A stretch of DNA of 64,000 nucleotides from Cladocopium goreaui (GCA_947184155.2 CAMXCT020000890.1:1365438-1429437), one strand, 5' to 3'; positions 33,116 through 46,882 are shown, counted from the stretch's first letter. Numbers and translations: made by a program. Notes: generated by a model not told the origin, from the sequence alone.

Positions 33116-34039
33116 CCATACATAGCAGCCCCTACTTGGATGTGCATCCTAGTTCGTCATTTCATAATACCCTACGGCCCTACATATGTAAGTTGTATAA
33201 CTGGGCCCATCCCATATTCAAATAGGTGACGCGGTTATGAACCACTCACTAGATGGATTAAAAACCCTGCCCCAACTGAAGGCAACTTCCAAGCCGCGAG
33301 AAGATGGAGCCAAGGAGGAGGAGACGTAGTGAATGTTTCACCAAATCCACCCAAAAGTTCTTGCTTTCTGTGTATAGAAAACCAATGTACATTTATGTGT
33401 ACACATCTGTCTACATATGAATAAATAGGTGAATAACAAACACAATGAATATCATGGAGTCTAGGGGTGGTAAGGGGGTGGGGGGTAAGTAGCTTATCAT
33501 TAGGGGCTTCTGTGTAAGGCTCTTTTTAGAAGCTTAATAGATGCTTATCCGTTAAGCTCTGAACAAGGCCTGGTTAAGTCTTCAGCCAAGGAGCCTAGGA
33601 CCAAGGTATGGGAGAGTCTGCGGAGGGGAAGGGCCTGGGGAGGGTGTGGGAAGGTTTGGGCGAGGATCGGAGGGTGGTTGGGGACGTTAGGGGGTTGGGG
33701 GGATTTTTGGGGGATTTGGGGGGGGTAGGCAAATTAGCTTGGGAGCTTATCCAAGGCTTATCCTTTAAACCCTGGATAAGCCCTTAATCAGCCCTGATCA
33801 GTCTTCAACCGACCCTGGACAAACCTTGAATAAGGATCTCTTGTTTCATTCATGGTTGGACCAGGGAGTAAAGACAAGTTTTTCCCTGGCGTGGGATATC
33901 CGATAACCCCTTATTAGGCTCTTATATGACAAGCTACTTACCCCCCCCTTACCCCCTAGACTCCATGAGAATAGAGAGATAAATTATTATATCTACATAA
34001 TTATCTATATATCTATATACATGTCTGGCGCCCCGCAGG

Positions 34040-34127
34040 AGCTTCCTCCATGGGCCAACATGGTGCAAGTCACGCAGGATGTGCTCAGTGGGAAGCCGTT
34101 GGGATCCTCGGTGCAGCTTTGGAAGAT
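34040..34127 (+). CDS. Possible exon, unknown gene
   Basis: After CCCCGCAG the frame reads ELPPWANMVQVTQDVLSGKP and continues to QLWK before a CTATCT microsatellite begins. Confidence 0.35.
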
Positions 34128-34440
34128 CTATGTATCGATCTATCTGTCTGTCTATATCTACATATCTCTACATATATCTACATCCACATCTATGTGTATC
34201 TATATCTGTATTTATATCTGTATCTCTATTTCCATTTATATCTCTATTTCTATCTCTCTTTTTTCTATTTCTATTTTTGTTTCTATCTCTATCTCTATCC
34301 CTATCTATCTCTATCACTGTCTCTACCTCTATCACTGTCTCTACCTCTATCTCTATCTCTACCTCTATCTCTATCTCATTTCTATCTGAATCTCTATCTC
34401 TATCTCTACATCTCTATCTATCCATCCATTTATTTGCGTA
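34128..34440. repeat. CTATCT-type microsatellite
   Basis: Imperfect pyrimidine-rich hexamer and tetramer array. Confidence 0.9.
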
Positions 34441-35624
34441 GATGCAATTTTGCCTGCATATTATATCCACATTACACATGTCATTGGCATGATGCATATG
34501 CCTGGCTACAATTTTTGGATGGGTGTCTCCATCACGTCACCCACGTATCTGTTGCAGCTGTTCAGCCAAGCATCACAGTCTCTGCGACCGAAAGTCCATG
34601 TTGATGTCTATTCATCCTGGCATAGGTGAAACATGGTCAAACGATTTACATATGATGTGGTAATTCAATCGTAAAGCCTACCAAATTGGAATGATTTTTA
34701 CAACCTACGAATGATAACATTGAGGATGGGTTCCACATATCATGTACATATATGTATATATATATACATACATGCACATGCATGCATACGCATATACACA
34801 GACATGTACATATTTGCACCATTGCAGATTTAGTAAATGAATCAGATAAAACTGACGGAAAACCCATGTTCCTCAGGATAGGTATAGTTTCAACTTCATA
34901 CAGATCCAGCTGCGTCATGTTCTGCAGTGCAGCACTGGGAGCTTTGAAAGTGGATGCTGCACACCTTCTATGGGAGGCAGTCGCCTGTAGTCACTTGCAT
35001 TTTTAATCAAAAATACTCGAAGCATGCGTATGGGTCAAAACTTATTCACAGATTTTGCTCCGATCTTGTTTAAAATCATCCAGAACTTTGGAGTGAATGA
35101 TTTTGAACCATACCTACATCTCCCACATCTTGTAACATGTTCCATGGCGGCATTGACACTTCCTGTGTTCCAGCTTTGCTGGGAGGCAGAAACGACGGCC
35201 ATTTCTGGGGCTCTTGTTGCTGTTCATTTTTTTCAGGCGAGCCGGATCCAAACTTGGGACGACCGATTGGAAACAGTTCCGCTGACCCACCGGCCGTGGC
35301 AGCCAGGTGGTCAAGTTTCACGAGTTTGTTACCCAAGTTTCACACGGGTAAGCAATAAGAACTCGTATCAATGAAAGGATTCGCAATCCTTGCACATTCA
35401 GACTGAATTCTGCTATAGATGACGTTTACGAAGGCATCGAGACAGGTCTCTGTCCCAAACACTGAACCACTTTACAAATGAAGAATTAGGAATCGTAGAG
35501 TTAAATTGTGAATGGCTAGTTCATTACGATCCTCCCCAGATAGCATAGGATACTGTATGAACTTGTTTCTTGCACATGAGCAACAAAGTGGGATTTGAGT
35601 CCGTGCGTTGTCGTCCTGTATAGT

Positions 35625-35975
35625 ATAATATAATGTATAGTATAATATTAATAATATATATATATATAATAGTATAATATTATCTAATATAGTATATATA
35701 ATATAATATAATATAATATAATATAATAAAATATAATATAATATAGTATAATATCATATAATATAATATAATATAGTATAATATAATATAATATAATATA
35801 TAATATAATATAATATAGTATAATATCATATAATATAATATAATATAGTATAATATAATATAATATAGTATAATATAATATAATATAATATAGTATAATA
35901 TAATATAATATAATATATAATATAATATAATATAATATATAATATAATATAATATGATATGATATAATATAATTG
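35625..35975. repeat. ATAAT pentamer microsatellite
   Basis: About 350 bases of AATAT/TATAA pentamers with occasional TATAG and TATCA variants. Confidence 0.95.
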
Positions 35976-37198
35976 TATGATTATATGTATATATACAGAA
36001 TACACATAGATAATCATAGATATATTCAGTGCGCAGAACCTTAGCTTGCGGATGTACGGCCTGGGATAGTTTGACACCAAGATCCCAAATCCCGATCCAG
36101 TATGATCGGTTGGGCAAGCTTGCATTTCTGGTTGTCTCATTTCATATTCAATATTCCTTGCCCGTTACAGGGAACAGCCCATACGATTGTCCCCTATCTT
36201 CTCCTGTGGGGAAAAAAGAAGACATCGAACATTTACCCTGCATATTTATCCTCATGCAATTTATTCCTATGATTATCCCCACATTGATATGCCATGATAT
36301 GCTGCCGAAAAGTCTTATCATATTTACCATAGTTGACCAAACTTGCTGGTATAGCCGGATGTTCTTGCCCCTCCTAAGATGGTAAGTAATCATATAAATA
36401 CATGATATTTCCCAAAAACATATCAACCTTGTAGCTTTGCAATATCCCTAAATACAATTCTCCCCAAATAACTATTTATTTGTATATATATATATTGTCA
36501 TTATTGTTTGTTTTGATCATTGGGTGATGGTTATAATTAGTATATACCCATTCATGATCATGATCATGATTATTGCTCAATCTTTTCATCATTATCATTT
36601 TCGCTCTGAATATCTTATTCCCCGTGTTGTTTGCTCAGTATTCCCATATTTTTGTCAATTCATCCCATTTGAATAGCCATCGCCACAGCCCCCGAACGCA
36701 AGGCCAAGCGCGGCGCGAAGCTGCCAAGGCGAGCGCTGGGGAAGGCTCCATGAAGCCTTGCTGGAAGCCTCGCAGGAGGACCTGAAACATGGGGCCTTTT
36801 TGAGCGGGAAAAATGGGGGAGGGGGGGTCATCAGAGAAACTTTTGAGGTTAAAAAATATGCAGACATGGGATTTTCAGCAGCAAAGAGGAGATTTTGGGC
36901 AAGAAAAGATCAGATTCGAACAAGGACGCTTGCAAATCTTCCTTCCAATCAGTATATTGATATTTTCCCAAATGCCCGGCAGACTGGGTTTCAGCAGCAA
37001 ATCACGGAGACCTTCCCAGTGACAGGGATGCGGTCACCTGTCAGGAGTATCTGGAAAACTTCAGTCCTGCCATGTTCGAGTTGACACAGTACGAGATCTT
37101 TGCTCTTTGGACGAAAAAAGATAAAAAAGGCAACTTTATGGGTACTGTACACCCGAATAAAATTGAGCAGACTGCTTGTTTTTTTTTTTTTTCCCCAG

Positions 37199-37257
37199 TG
37201 TTTTCTTGCATGAAACTGAGGAGTGGTTCAAAGCAAACTACCGTGACTGCGTGGAAG
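37199..37257 (+). CDS. Probable exon, unknown gene
   Basis: A long T-run and CCCCAG precede the frame VFLHETEEWFKANYRDCVE. A GTTTAC donor may follow GGAAG. The charged, helical sequence is clearly protein-like; the family is not recognised. Confidence 0.45.
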
Positions 37258-37734
37258 GTTTACTGTCGATGGTTCTATATTTGTCACTGATCATGGACGA
37301 GCGGCGTGCCACTTGGTCAAACTGCGAAAAACACGTGGTAGTTTGTTCATCTCTCATTGCATCAGTAAACCAGCGCCATATTACCTGGGAGTGGGTCAAA
37401 ATTTGAGAAGGGGACCATCAACACTTTTTAGTAGTAAACCATCCCCAGTTTCTGGGTGCTCAAAGTTGTCTATTGAAAATCAAAACCATTTAGTCCGACG
37501 ATAAATAACCATTTGTAGCAAATTTCCCAGCCAGCCATGTTTGATGAACCTTGCACCACAGTTGGTGGCCCATCCTGGATTAACAAATGGCTATCTATTC
37601 AGCATCATTCCTATATACATTCATATATACCGATGAAATATCAATTCAATCATATCGATGATAGCATCATCATATCATTTAATTTATTTGTATGTCAATC
37701 ATTACTACACATATACACATAGACATACATCATC

Positions 37735-38280
37735 ACTATATACTATATACTATATACCATTTACCATATACCATATACGATATACTATATACTATATACG
37801 ATATACTATATGCGATATACTATATACGATATAGTATATACGATCTAGTATATACGATATACTATATACTACATACTATATACTATATACTATATATACA
37901 CACACTGCTATATACGCTATATATAATACACATATATATATACACACTACACACACATATATATATATATACACTATCTATATACACTATCTATATACAC
38001 TATCTATATACACTATATATATACACTATATATATACACTATATACACACATATATATATACACACTATATATATAAAAGCTATATATATATACGTATAA
38101 ACACTGTGTATATATATACACACTATATATATAATATATATATATACACACTATATATATATACATACACTATATATATATATACATACACATTATATAT
38201 ATACACACACTATATACATATATAATATATAATATATACTATATACTATATACTATATATATGTATTATATGCACATTAT
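37735..38280. repeat. ATATAC/ATACAC microsatellite
   Basis: About 550 bases of TATA and ACAC alternation, intron-like. Confidence 0.95.
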
Positions 38281-38305
38281 CTATGATCAATCATCATATC
38301 CACAG

Positions 38306-38419
38306 ATCTTCCCGATGAAATCTGCGGCCCGAGGCTTCTTTGCTGGACTTGGCCAGCCGAGCTGCTCGGGAGCTGAATCCCTTGGCACTGCGATCAGGAA
38401 AGCCGGGCAGGGCACAGGT
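38306..38419 (+). CDS. Possible exon, unknown gene
   Basis: GC-rich island after CCACAG in AT-rich DNA. Two plus frames and one minus frame are open, so frame and product are undecided. CACAG|GT at 38417-38421 would serve as donor. Confidence 0.3.
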
Positions 38420-39799
38420 CCGGTGGAGTTCAGCTGTTAAAGGTGGTTGAACCATTGGTTTAACCATGAAAAATGGGGGATTTGTATGGAATTCTGATTT
38501 AATAACCTGGATATGGCAGCTATACATTAAATCCAAATATGGAAATGGCTGGTTTCAGCAACAATCATGGTGGTTTTGATGGAGATAGAATAGAATATTC
38601 ATGGAATATTGATGGTCTATGATCTACCCTCTGGGAATCTAAGACACCATTTTTGAATAGGTCAACCATCTGTAACTGAGCCATTTTGATGGCTATGTTA
38701 GATTGCAAGAGGGTCATATAAGAGGTTCTACTAAGTGGTTGATCGGGAATTGTTATACCCCACAATTGGGATACCTACAAAAGAATCGATACAATGAATG
38801 GGATAGGGGTATTTGGCAGGGCTCATTTATCCAACCAACATGGATGGGGGTTGACTATGAAATTCTGGGGTTTATCCAACAAGTCACCAATTAATGAGGG
38901 TATAAACCAACCACCAAATTGGGGATATTTATAGGGATATGATGTGATGTAATATTATTTATATCACCAGCTTGATATGATATTTTGCTTTGTCCCAAAA
39001 TTGGGGATTCCAAAAAACATGCAACTTTAATGGATGATGATTAACCATCAAGCTATCACTGGGTATCCCATTTTCAGACCTCATAAAGCTGTCAAAAGCT
39101 GGACTGTCCTGGTTTGTACCAACGACATACTGACTTTGAGGTCTCGCTGAACACACACACACATGTACAGTATATATATATACACATATATCTCATTGAT
39201 TTAGTTTACCAGATTTGTTTTCCTGAGACTTTGGCGATGTGAAACATTACGGATAGTTTAAGTGTTGCGTTGCTGTTGCTGGGACCCAGGACAATCGACA
39301 TGGCCATTCTTCGGTTTGTTGGAGCAGTTGCAGCACCTGGGTTGTCGGGGGCACGGGGCCTTGAAGGTCAACTACTGAAATCATAAGACTCTGACACTTG
39401 TGGGAAAAAGCAGTTGGAGCATCGTTTTAGACCTGATATGTATAGATTTAAAAGCTCGAAAAAACATGAAGGTTTCTGCAGGATTCTTGTGGTAGATCTA
39501 TACACTCTTGCTAAGAGCAAAGCCTCTCAGAAGAAAACACCTGTGAAGTTTGCCGAAACATGGCAATTTGGGCAATTTGGCTATACCCTCTGAAGTTGCA
39601 CTGACCATCAGATTTCATCAGATTTCATCAGATTCCTTGGGTTAAGCCATAAGAATTACCCTGTCGGATGATCATTATGTAAAAAACCCGGTTTCACAGG
39701 GATTTTATCTTTCATCCACAATAGAAACACATAGAAACCAGATATCCAGTTATTTAATACTTAGATATTCATATAATAAACCGTGGTATAACCCCTTAC

Positions 39800-39950
39800 A
39801 GAGCCGCCCCAGCGGGGTCCGTTGCAAGGCTGGTGTGGCAGGCTGGGCAGCACGCAGCTCCGCTGTTGACGGATCCCTGGCGCCTGCCTCCATCCTGTCG
39901 AAAGGGACCGTCTGCGCTGTGCCTTGGCGCCCTGAAAGGGCTGGATGGCT
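39800..39950 (+). CDS. Possible exon, unknown gene
   Basis: GC-rich island after CTTACAG. The frame RAAPAGSVARLVWQAGQHAA is open through GALKGLDGW. Flanked by AT-rich and microsatellite DNA. Confidence 0.3.
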
Positions 39951-39999
39951 GGGAATTTATCAAATCTTTAAGCATAGGCATATAATCATATATATATAT

Positions 40000-40296
40000 A
40001 TATATGTATGTATGTATGTATGTAATGTAATGTAAGGTAATGTAATGTAAGGTAATGTAATGTAAGGTAATGTAATGTAAGGTAATGTAATGTAAGGTAA
40101 TGTAATGTAAGGTAATGTAATGTAAGGTAATGTAATGTAAGGTAATGTAATGTAAGGTAATGTAATGTAAGGTAATGTAATGTAAGGTAATGTAACGTAA
40201 GGTAATGTAATGTAAGGTAATGTAATGTAAGGTAATGTAATGTAAGGTAATGTAATGTAAGGTAATGTAATGTAAGGTAATGTAATGTAATGTAAG

Positions 40297-40327
<31 letters not shown>

Positions 40328-40330
40328 TGT
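40000..40330. repeat. 15-bp GTAATGTAAGGTAAT array
   Basis: About 18 near-perfect units of TGTAATGTAAGGTAA flanked on both sides by TATG tetramers. A minus frame is open because the unit is a multiple of three. Confidence 0.95.
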
Positions 40331-40339
40331 ATTATTATG

Positions 40340-40636
40340 TATATATATATGCATATATTAATTTTGTATATGTATATATGTATATATGTATATATGTATA
40401 TATGTATATATGTATATATGTATATATGTATATATGTATATATGTATATATGTATATATGTACATATGTATATATGTATTTATGTATATATGTATATAAC
40501 AATATGCATATGCATATATTATATGTGTATATGTGTATATGTGTATATGTATATATGTTTATATGTATATATGTATATATGTATATATGTATATATGTAT
40601 ATATGTATATATGTATATATGTATATATGTATATAT
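40340..40636. repeat. TATATATG microsatellite
   Basis: Octamer TATATATG array with a few interruptions. Confidence 0.95.
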
Positions 40637-41222
40637 GGGAAAATCATCGAACAAACTGATTTCCAGCATACCGTGTTTGAGTACCAGAGGGCAATTTTCA
40701 AAAGAAATGGAGTGTCTCAGAGTCACAGCTGATGGTTCCGGTAGACACCTGGATGCAACAGACTCAACAGAACTCTTCAAACCTCTTGGAAGACTTTCTG
40801 ATTCTGAAAAGAAAAACAATCCGAAATTATAGGACCGGATAACTGTTAACAACTTCTCCAGACTTAGACTGAGCATAGAAAAGCAACAACGGAAGAGGAA
40901 GTATGAGAGTGATGGAGGGGTGATGGTGGGTGAGTTTGTGTGTATGTATGTATGTGCATGTACAGGTGTATCACTTTGGTAGTGTGTTAACGATATGTGT
41001 ACCGGGTGTAAGAGGCAGTTTGTAATATATGTGATGTACATGCGGATTTTATACGTATGTGTATGTGTGTGAGGTGATATTATTTTCGTGTGATGTGAGG
41101 TTGGGTGGCAGTAATGTAAATGTATGCAAACGTAAATATACTGATCTTGTTGCATGTGACGTGAAGTTATGATGCGTCAAGTGATGTTTTGGTATGTGAT
41201 GTTGTGATGACGCTGTGATCAC

Positions 41223-41450
41223 CAAAAGCCAGCGGCAGAGCGGCGGAGACCAAGGGACGCCAGAGGGACGCCAGAGGGACGCCAGAGGGACGCCAGGGTG
41301 TACATCCGACCCCTTTGCAGTGCACCAAGTCCCACGCCTGCCATGCAAAAGCCACCGGCAGAGCGGCAGACCAAGGGACGCCAGAGGGACGCCAGAGCGA
41401 CGCCAGGGCGTACATCCGACCCCTTTGCAGTGCACCAAGGCCCGCGCCTG
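41223..41450. repeat. Two tandem copies of a GC-rich ~120-bp unit
   Basis: Each copy contains CGGCAGAGCGGC, several GGGACGCCAGA units, then CCCTTTGCAGTGCACCAAG and CGCCTGCCA. The first copy has more GGGACGCCAGA units than the second. It sits between GTGA microsatellites. Confidence 0.85.
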
Positions 41451-41459
41451 CCACGCATA

Positions 41460-41740
41460 GTGTGAGTGATGTGTGTGTGTGTGTGAGAGTGATGGTGAGT
41501 GAGTGAGTGAGTGATTGTTTGTGGGATGTGTGAGTGTGTGAGTATGTGTGTGTGTGTGTGAGTGAGTGAGTGAGTGAGTGAGTGAGTGGGTGATGAGTGA
41601 TGCAGTGAGTGATGAGTGATGTATTGGATGGGATGCTTGATGATATTGAGGATGTGTGTGCGAGTGATGATATTGAGGATGTGTGTGCGAGTGAGTGTGT
41701 GTGTGTGTGTGATGTATGTGTGAGGGAGATGTGTGTGAGT
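41460..41740. repeat. GTGA/GTGT microsatellite
   Basis: Imperfect GTGAGTGA and TGTGTG runs. Confidence 0.9.
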
Positions 41741-41893
41741 GAGGATTGGGAGGACAGGCGGGAGGAGGAGAAGGAAGGAGCGGATACAGCACCAAAAACA
41801 AAAACCCCACACGTCAATGTGGGGAACAAAGTTCATGCGTCTATATCTATTCTATTTCTCATTTTGAGACTCTCCTCCCTTCACTGAAATAGC

Positions 41894-42005
41894 GGCTGGT
41901 GGCACGCATCCAGTACTTTCCGTGGTACATGGCATCTCCAAGGCACCCCTTTCGGAAAGGGAAGGAGAACTTGGGCGGCCTTGCTGCCGCCTGGGGTTGG
42001 ACAGG
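41894..42005 (+). CDS. Probable exon, perhaps of the downstream methyltransferase gene
   Basis: The frame RLVARIQYFPWYMASPRHPF continues through ENLGGLAAAWGWTG and reaches ACAG|GTAGCT, a good donor. It lies 0.5 kb before the FkbM core exon on the same strand, so it could be an upstream exon of that gene. No motif confirms this. Confidence 0.4.
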
Positions 42006-42521
42006 TAGCTGCCCGCTTTAAAGTTTGAGATACCCCGAGATGGCCATGAAATCATGGGAAAATTGAGCCAACTGATGTTTGGAAGCTGAGTTCTTTTTGT
42101 GAACGTGTGCATTTCTGCTTCATCACGATGAGGACATTTTCCCCCGGAAAGAAAACATGTCGATCAGAAACACATGATGTGCTTGAGCAGGTCCTTCACC
42201 CGTCGAAGATTTTGCCAACCATTCTGCCGGTGCCTTAAACATTCTCTACTTGCTGCAGAACAGTCATTAAATTTGTTGAATTTTGATGAAATTATAGCAA
42301 ACTCACAAAAAAACGTCACCAGTATAATGCGCAGTAAGAATATGTTTTTTTAAATGTTTTTTCTCAAATAAAAAACAGGTTGGTGAATTAGCATATGCAC
42401 CAGTATTCTACTTTTATTCTCTGATATTCTGATGTAATGTATGGATGGATAGATGAATGGGTGGATGGATGCATACATACATCCATACATCCATCGATCC
42501 ATCCATACATACAGAGTTCAG

Positions 42522-45500
42522 CCAGATTGATGGCTTTTGAGGTCTTAAGATTGGCTCGGAACTTGCCTCCTGGTTCCCTGTTGATCGATGCTGGAGTTTT
42601 CGATGGAACTGATTGGTCTCTGATGGGCATTCTGGCTGGTGCGACCGTGATTGGTTTCGAGCCTTTGCTGGAGAACAGGAAACTCATTGACGACAGGCTA
42701 CCCGTGCGGCTCAGTGAGTATGATCAAACTTCGGCCCACACATTCCTGCACATTGAGCCGGGAGAGGCAGTTCCTTTCGCGTGAAATGATGGCCATTTTC
42801 TGATTTCCTATTGTCTTTTGGGTAAAAAGTTCTCCAGTTTATTCCTGTTTTCAGTGCCGAAAACAAATTCGCAGAGCTGAGGTGCCACGGCTTGACTGGA
42901 AGTCTGTTTTCACGGAGGGCAGCAGGCCATGTTCGCCATGCTTTCAGCCGAACGTTTTTGTGGGCTGTAGGCACTTCCAATAAGTGTCTTGGGCCCTGTT
43001 TGACCTTCTTGAGATTAAACGCAACGCATTATCCAGACTGAAGATCTGATGGCTCTTGAAAGCATTTGAAAGCTACTGGTAGGCCCTTGGTATGGCTCAA
43101 AGTGACCAACGTCCACTTTGGAATGGTGAGTTGCCAGCAATGACCAATCTTGTGAGTCTGTTGGTACCCCGAAATCGGTTGCGTTTGCTCCATTCCCTGC
43201 AGGGCCGGTCACAGCTACATTATGACCGCTGCTCTTGGAGAACGCGTCTCTGGGTTGCACAGTTGCACCAACCCGTTTTTTGGTTTCAGGTTGTCACTGC
43301 GATGAGGGCGGTCAAGCGGGGTTTGATGACTGTTCCTCATGTGGAAGACCCAATCATAAAGCTCCCATTTTATCCCATTTTGGAATATGAATCTCACCCA
43401 AATTTCTGGTGTTTGATGTTTTTTTTGCTAATTTCGTTTGCCAATGGATGTTTTGGATGCTTCCTATCCAAACGGCTCAGGTCAGGGCCTTGAATATGAC
43501 AACGCGCTATGACTACAGCAGCATTTCTGACCAAGGACAGGGTTGCTCCAGTTGTAGGTAACTGATAGCCGCTTCTGAGGGGAAATGGCTCATTTTTCCT
43601 CCAAAAAATTACCGAATTTACTGCTCTTGTGGGTGTTGGGAGCAATGCTGAAGGATATCTCACAGGGCCTCCCAATATGCAAGTGGAGTCTCGCCTGCGC
43701 TGCAACGCAGTAGCGACATGCAGATGTAGCAACTGAATTTGTAGGGGAACAGACCCGTTGTACATGCTGTGAAACAGCAAATTACAATATCTACCACCTA
43801 TAATCGCACCAAAGGAAATATTGTTACAGTGAGTACCCCCTATTCTTGGCCAGATAGATACGTTTGGGGTGAGCATACCAAGTACATATCTTAGTATTGG
43901 ACATTTGCTGGAAAATCCCCGGGAATTCCAAGGAAGAGATTGCCATGACAACGCTGGATGACACCATCGGTCCGTACTTGCCATTCGACCACATCGACCT
44001 CTTGAAGCTAGATGTGGAAGGAGAGGAAGGGTTGCATTGGGAGTATGGCTACAAATTACAACCCAGTTTTTGCAGTGTACATGCATGCATACATACAGAC
44101 AGACAGGCAGACAGACAGACATAAATTGCACTACACTACATTACATTACATTACATACATAGAATAAAATAACATAGCATAACATAACATTACATTGATA
44201 CAAACATGCTTGCATGCATACATACATCCATACATCCATCCATTCATCCATGCATGCATACATCCATACATCCATCCATTCATCCATGCATCCATGCATG
44301 CATACATCCATACATCCATCCATTCATCCATGCATCCATGCATGCATGCATACATCCATACATCCATCCATTCATCCATGCATCCATGCATGCATGCATA
44401 CATCCATACATCCATCCATTCATCCATGCATCCATGCATGCATACATACATACATACATACGTACATACGTACATACGTACATACGTACATACGTACATA
44501 CGTACATACGTACATACGTACATACGTACATACGTACATACGTACATACGTACATACGTACATACGTACATACGTACATACGTTCATACGTACATACGTA
44601 CATACGTACATACGTACATACGTACATACGTACATACGTACATACGTACATACGTACATACGTACATACGTACATATGTACATACGTACATACGTACATA
44701 CGTACATACGTACATACGTACATACATACATACAGACACACACACATACACACATACATACATACATACATACATACATACATACATACATACATACATA
44801 CATACATACATACATACATACTGTACATACGTACGTACGTACGTACATACATGCATACGTACATGTATACATGTATACATGTATATGTACATGAATGAAT
44901 ATGTTGTGTTGTCTGTATATCTATGTATTCCCAACAGCAGTGACTGTTGGGTTTCAGTCTCCGGGTCTGGGAGTGGTGCCCCGTTTGTTGTCTGCACTGA
45001 AAACTAGAATCTAGAACCGAACCCTGGAACCCTTGAACCTGCTGTTGGGTTGCAAAGCTGGGTTAATATAATATATGTGTATATATATATAGATATGTAC
45101 ATATATACATGTACAAACACAGACACACACACACATGATAACCGCTTGAGGGAATTTGGGGCAATGCTTGGATGTGCACCCCAGGAGTCTTGACAACTGT
45201 GGTCAGTAACAAAGTAAGTGAAAACATGATTCCCTTTATCAGATACTGTACTATTTTCGCTTGGTAAACTATATCAAATCACATGAAACCCATATGATTT
45301 CCATTTTATGACGCCAAAAACCCTTGCATTTGGCATGTAAAGGCATCTATTCCCTTTATCAGAGCATATTTCCAGGTGAATGGTATCCAATTGGATGGTT
45401 CTATATGTATCGTCAAATTGGATGGTAACACATTCCCTTTATATAGATGGTTTGTATTAAACCCAAATGGAGGTTTCCTAAAATGGGAGTACCCGTTTTG

Positions 45501-45989
45501 AGAAACCCAAATATATAAAATGATATAGAATTGTTATGTATAGACATAGATATAGATAGTGATTATACAAAATATTGAACCATCTATCTATATCACTATA
45601 TTGAACCATTTACAACAATTAACCACCTATATATATATAGACAGAAACCCAAATATTGAACCATCCCCCATTTCACCCAACAGGCTACGAGATGGGTGCC
45701 TTGCGCGGTGCCGAAGGGCTGCTGGCCGACGGACTGGATTTCCAGATCCACCATTTCGGAGCGGGGAGCATTAAACATGGGGACTGAATCGGATAGATGT
45801 GCTAGTATAATCCTCAAAAATGGAGGTTGAATGGCAATATTTTATTGTGGTTGCCATTTGGTTTATATCGTTTTTTCCGTGAAAAATGACGCCATAAAAT
45901 GATCCCAGTGAAATCAAATCGCAGGACGGATTCGCTTCCTGGTGATGGAGTTTCATCCAGGAGCGTCGTGGCTGACCAGACGTCCATAG
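42522..45989 (+). CDS. FkbM-family methyltransferase, multi-exon (SAM-dependent)
   Basis: FkbM proteins transfer a methyl group from S-adenosylmethionine to varied acceptors. The exon at 42522-42713 reads LIDAGVFDGTDWS and then VIGFEPLLENRKL, matching the SAM-binding glycine motif and the acidic loop with its FEP motif; it ends at GTGAGT. The exon at 43203-43262 gives SYIMTAALGERVSGLH, like the strand before the substrate region. The exon at 43933-44020 reads TTLDDTIG and HIDLLKLDVEG, the family's best-known signature. The exon at 45684-45758 continues in phase as YEMGALRGAEGLLADG, and the next from 45925 as RIRFLVMEFHP, stopping at 45987-45989. The two joins need GA-AG introns (44021-45683 and 45759-45924). 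An exon from 43481 (TTRYDYSSISDQG) is likely; one or more exons between 42713 and 43203 are unresolved, as is the N-terminus. Acceptor unknown. Confidence 0.8.
44075..44890. repeat. CATA/CATC/ACGT microsatellite inside the methyltransferase intron
   Basis: About 0.8 kb of CATACATC, CATGCATC, CATACGTA and CATA units in blocks. All three plus frames are open through most of it because the tetramers lack stops on that strand. Confidence 0.95.
45472..45508. repeat. Short hairpin element GGTTTC..GAAACC
   Basis: GGTTTC-CT-AAAATGGG-AGTA-CCCGTTTT-GA-GAAACC folds into two stacked stems. The left part matches the element near 32629. Confidence 0.5.
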
Positions 45990-46768
45990 CCAACATGTGC
46001 CATGGTCAAAAAGGTGGCTCAAACAACTTATGTATATATATATATCTATATATATATATTTATACATACATTTAATCAGTTATATAAGTTATATACCAAT
46101 ATTTTGGGCATGGCCCCGGCATTTTTCAATGGGGCTTAAGATCGCCATTGATCTTCGGGGAATCCAATAAGCACCTGCACGGAATCTCCAGGAATGCTCG
46201 GAAGCAGTGGCACTGATCCGGAAGGACCTGGGACTTTGAGGTCTGTGGGTTATAGACACAAAACAGTAGGAAAGGTTCCCAATTTATCACTACTTTAGCG
46301 GGATTGTTACCAGTTTGTATCCTTTTTGGGCTTACTACACCTATCATATCCTATCATCTATCATCCCATTATCATATCATCGTCATCTCATTATCAGCCC
46401 ATTAGCATCCCATGCTGTTGTTCATAAAATCATCATCAAAATCCCATTTGGATGTGGGTTGTACTCTGTTGACTCATGCTTTCAATTTTTAGATCTTTGA
46501 TCTCTTCCGGCAAGGACTGCTACATTTCCTCCATCACTATTGCTTCCGATGCTTGTTTTGATCCAGAACAATCATGAAGGTATACTGGAAATCTGGGACT
46601 CTGACTACGTAATTTGAAATATGATTTGATATGATTTGAAATCATGAAGGTATAATTTGATATGATTTCAGAATCTCCCGGAATCTTTTGGAATTCTTCC
46701 AGAATCTTCCTATCATTACCTACACCGAGCTCCGGGACTGAGGATGCTTCTCCTTGAAGATCGAGCAG

Positions 46769-46882
46769 ATGCAGAGCTTCCGTGATTTCGTGGCGCGTTA
46801 TGTGACCCCTGCAGCAACTCCTCTGCAGGGACTTGGTGAATTGGAGGATTTGATCTGCGAGAACCTGGCTTTTGGTGCCTGA
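46769..46882 (+). CDS. Probable exon, perhaps of the P450 gene
   Basis: After GATCGAGCAG the frame MQSFRDFVARYVTPAATPLQ continues to ENLAFGA and a stop at 46880-46882, or to an unrecognised donor before it. Helical and protein-like. Its place in the P450 gene is inferred only from strand and order. Confidence 0.35.
   Translation: MQSFRDFVARYVTPAATPLQGLGELEDLICENLAFGA

Noticed and set aside
34020..44900. Long open frames in TATATG, CATA and CTATCT arrays
   Set aside because: They are translations of microsatellites with repetitive composition and no independent evidence.
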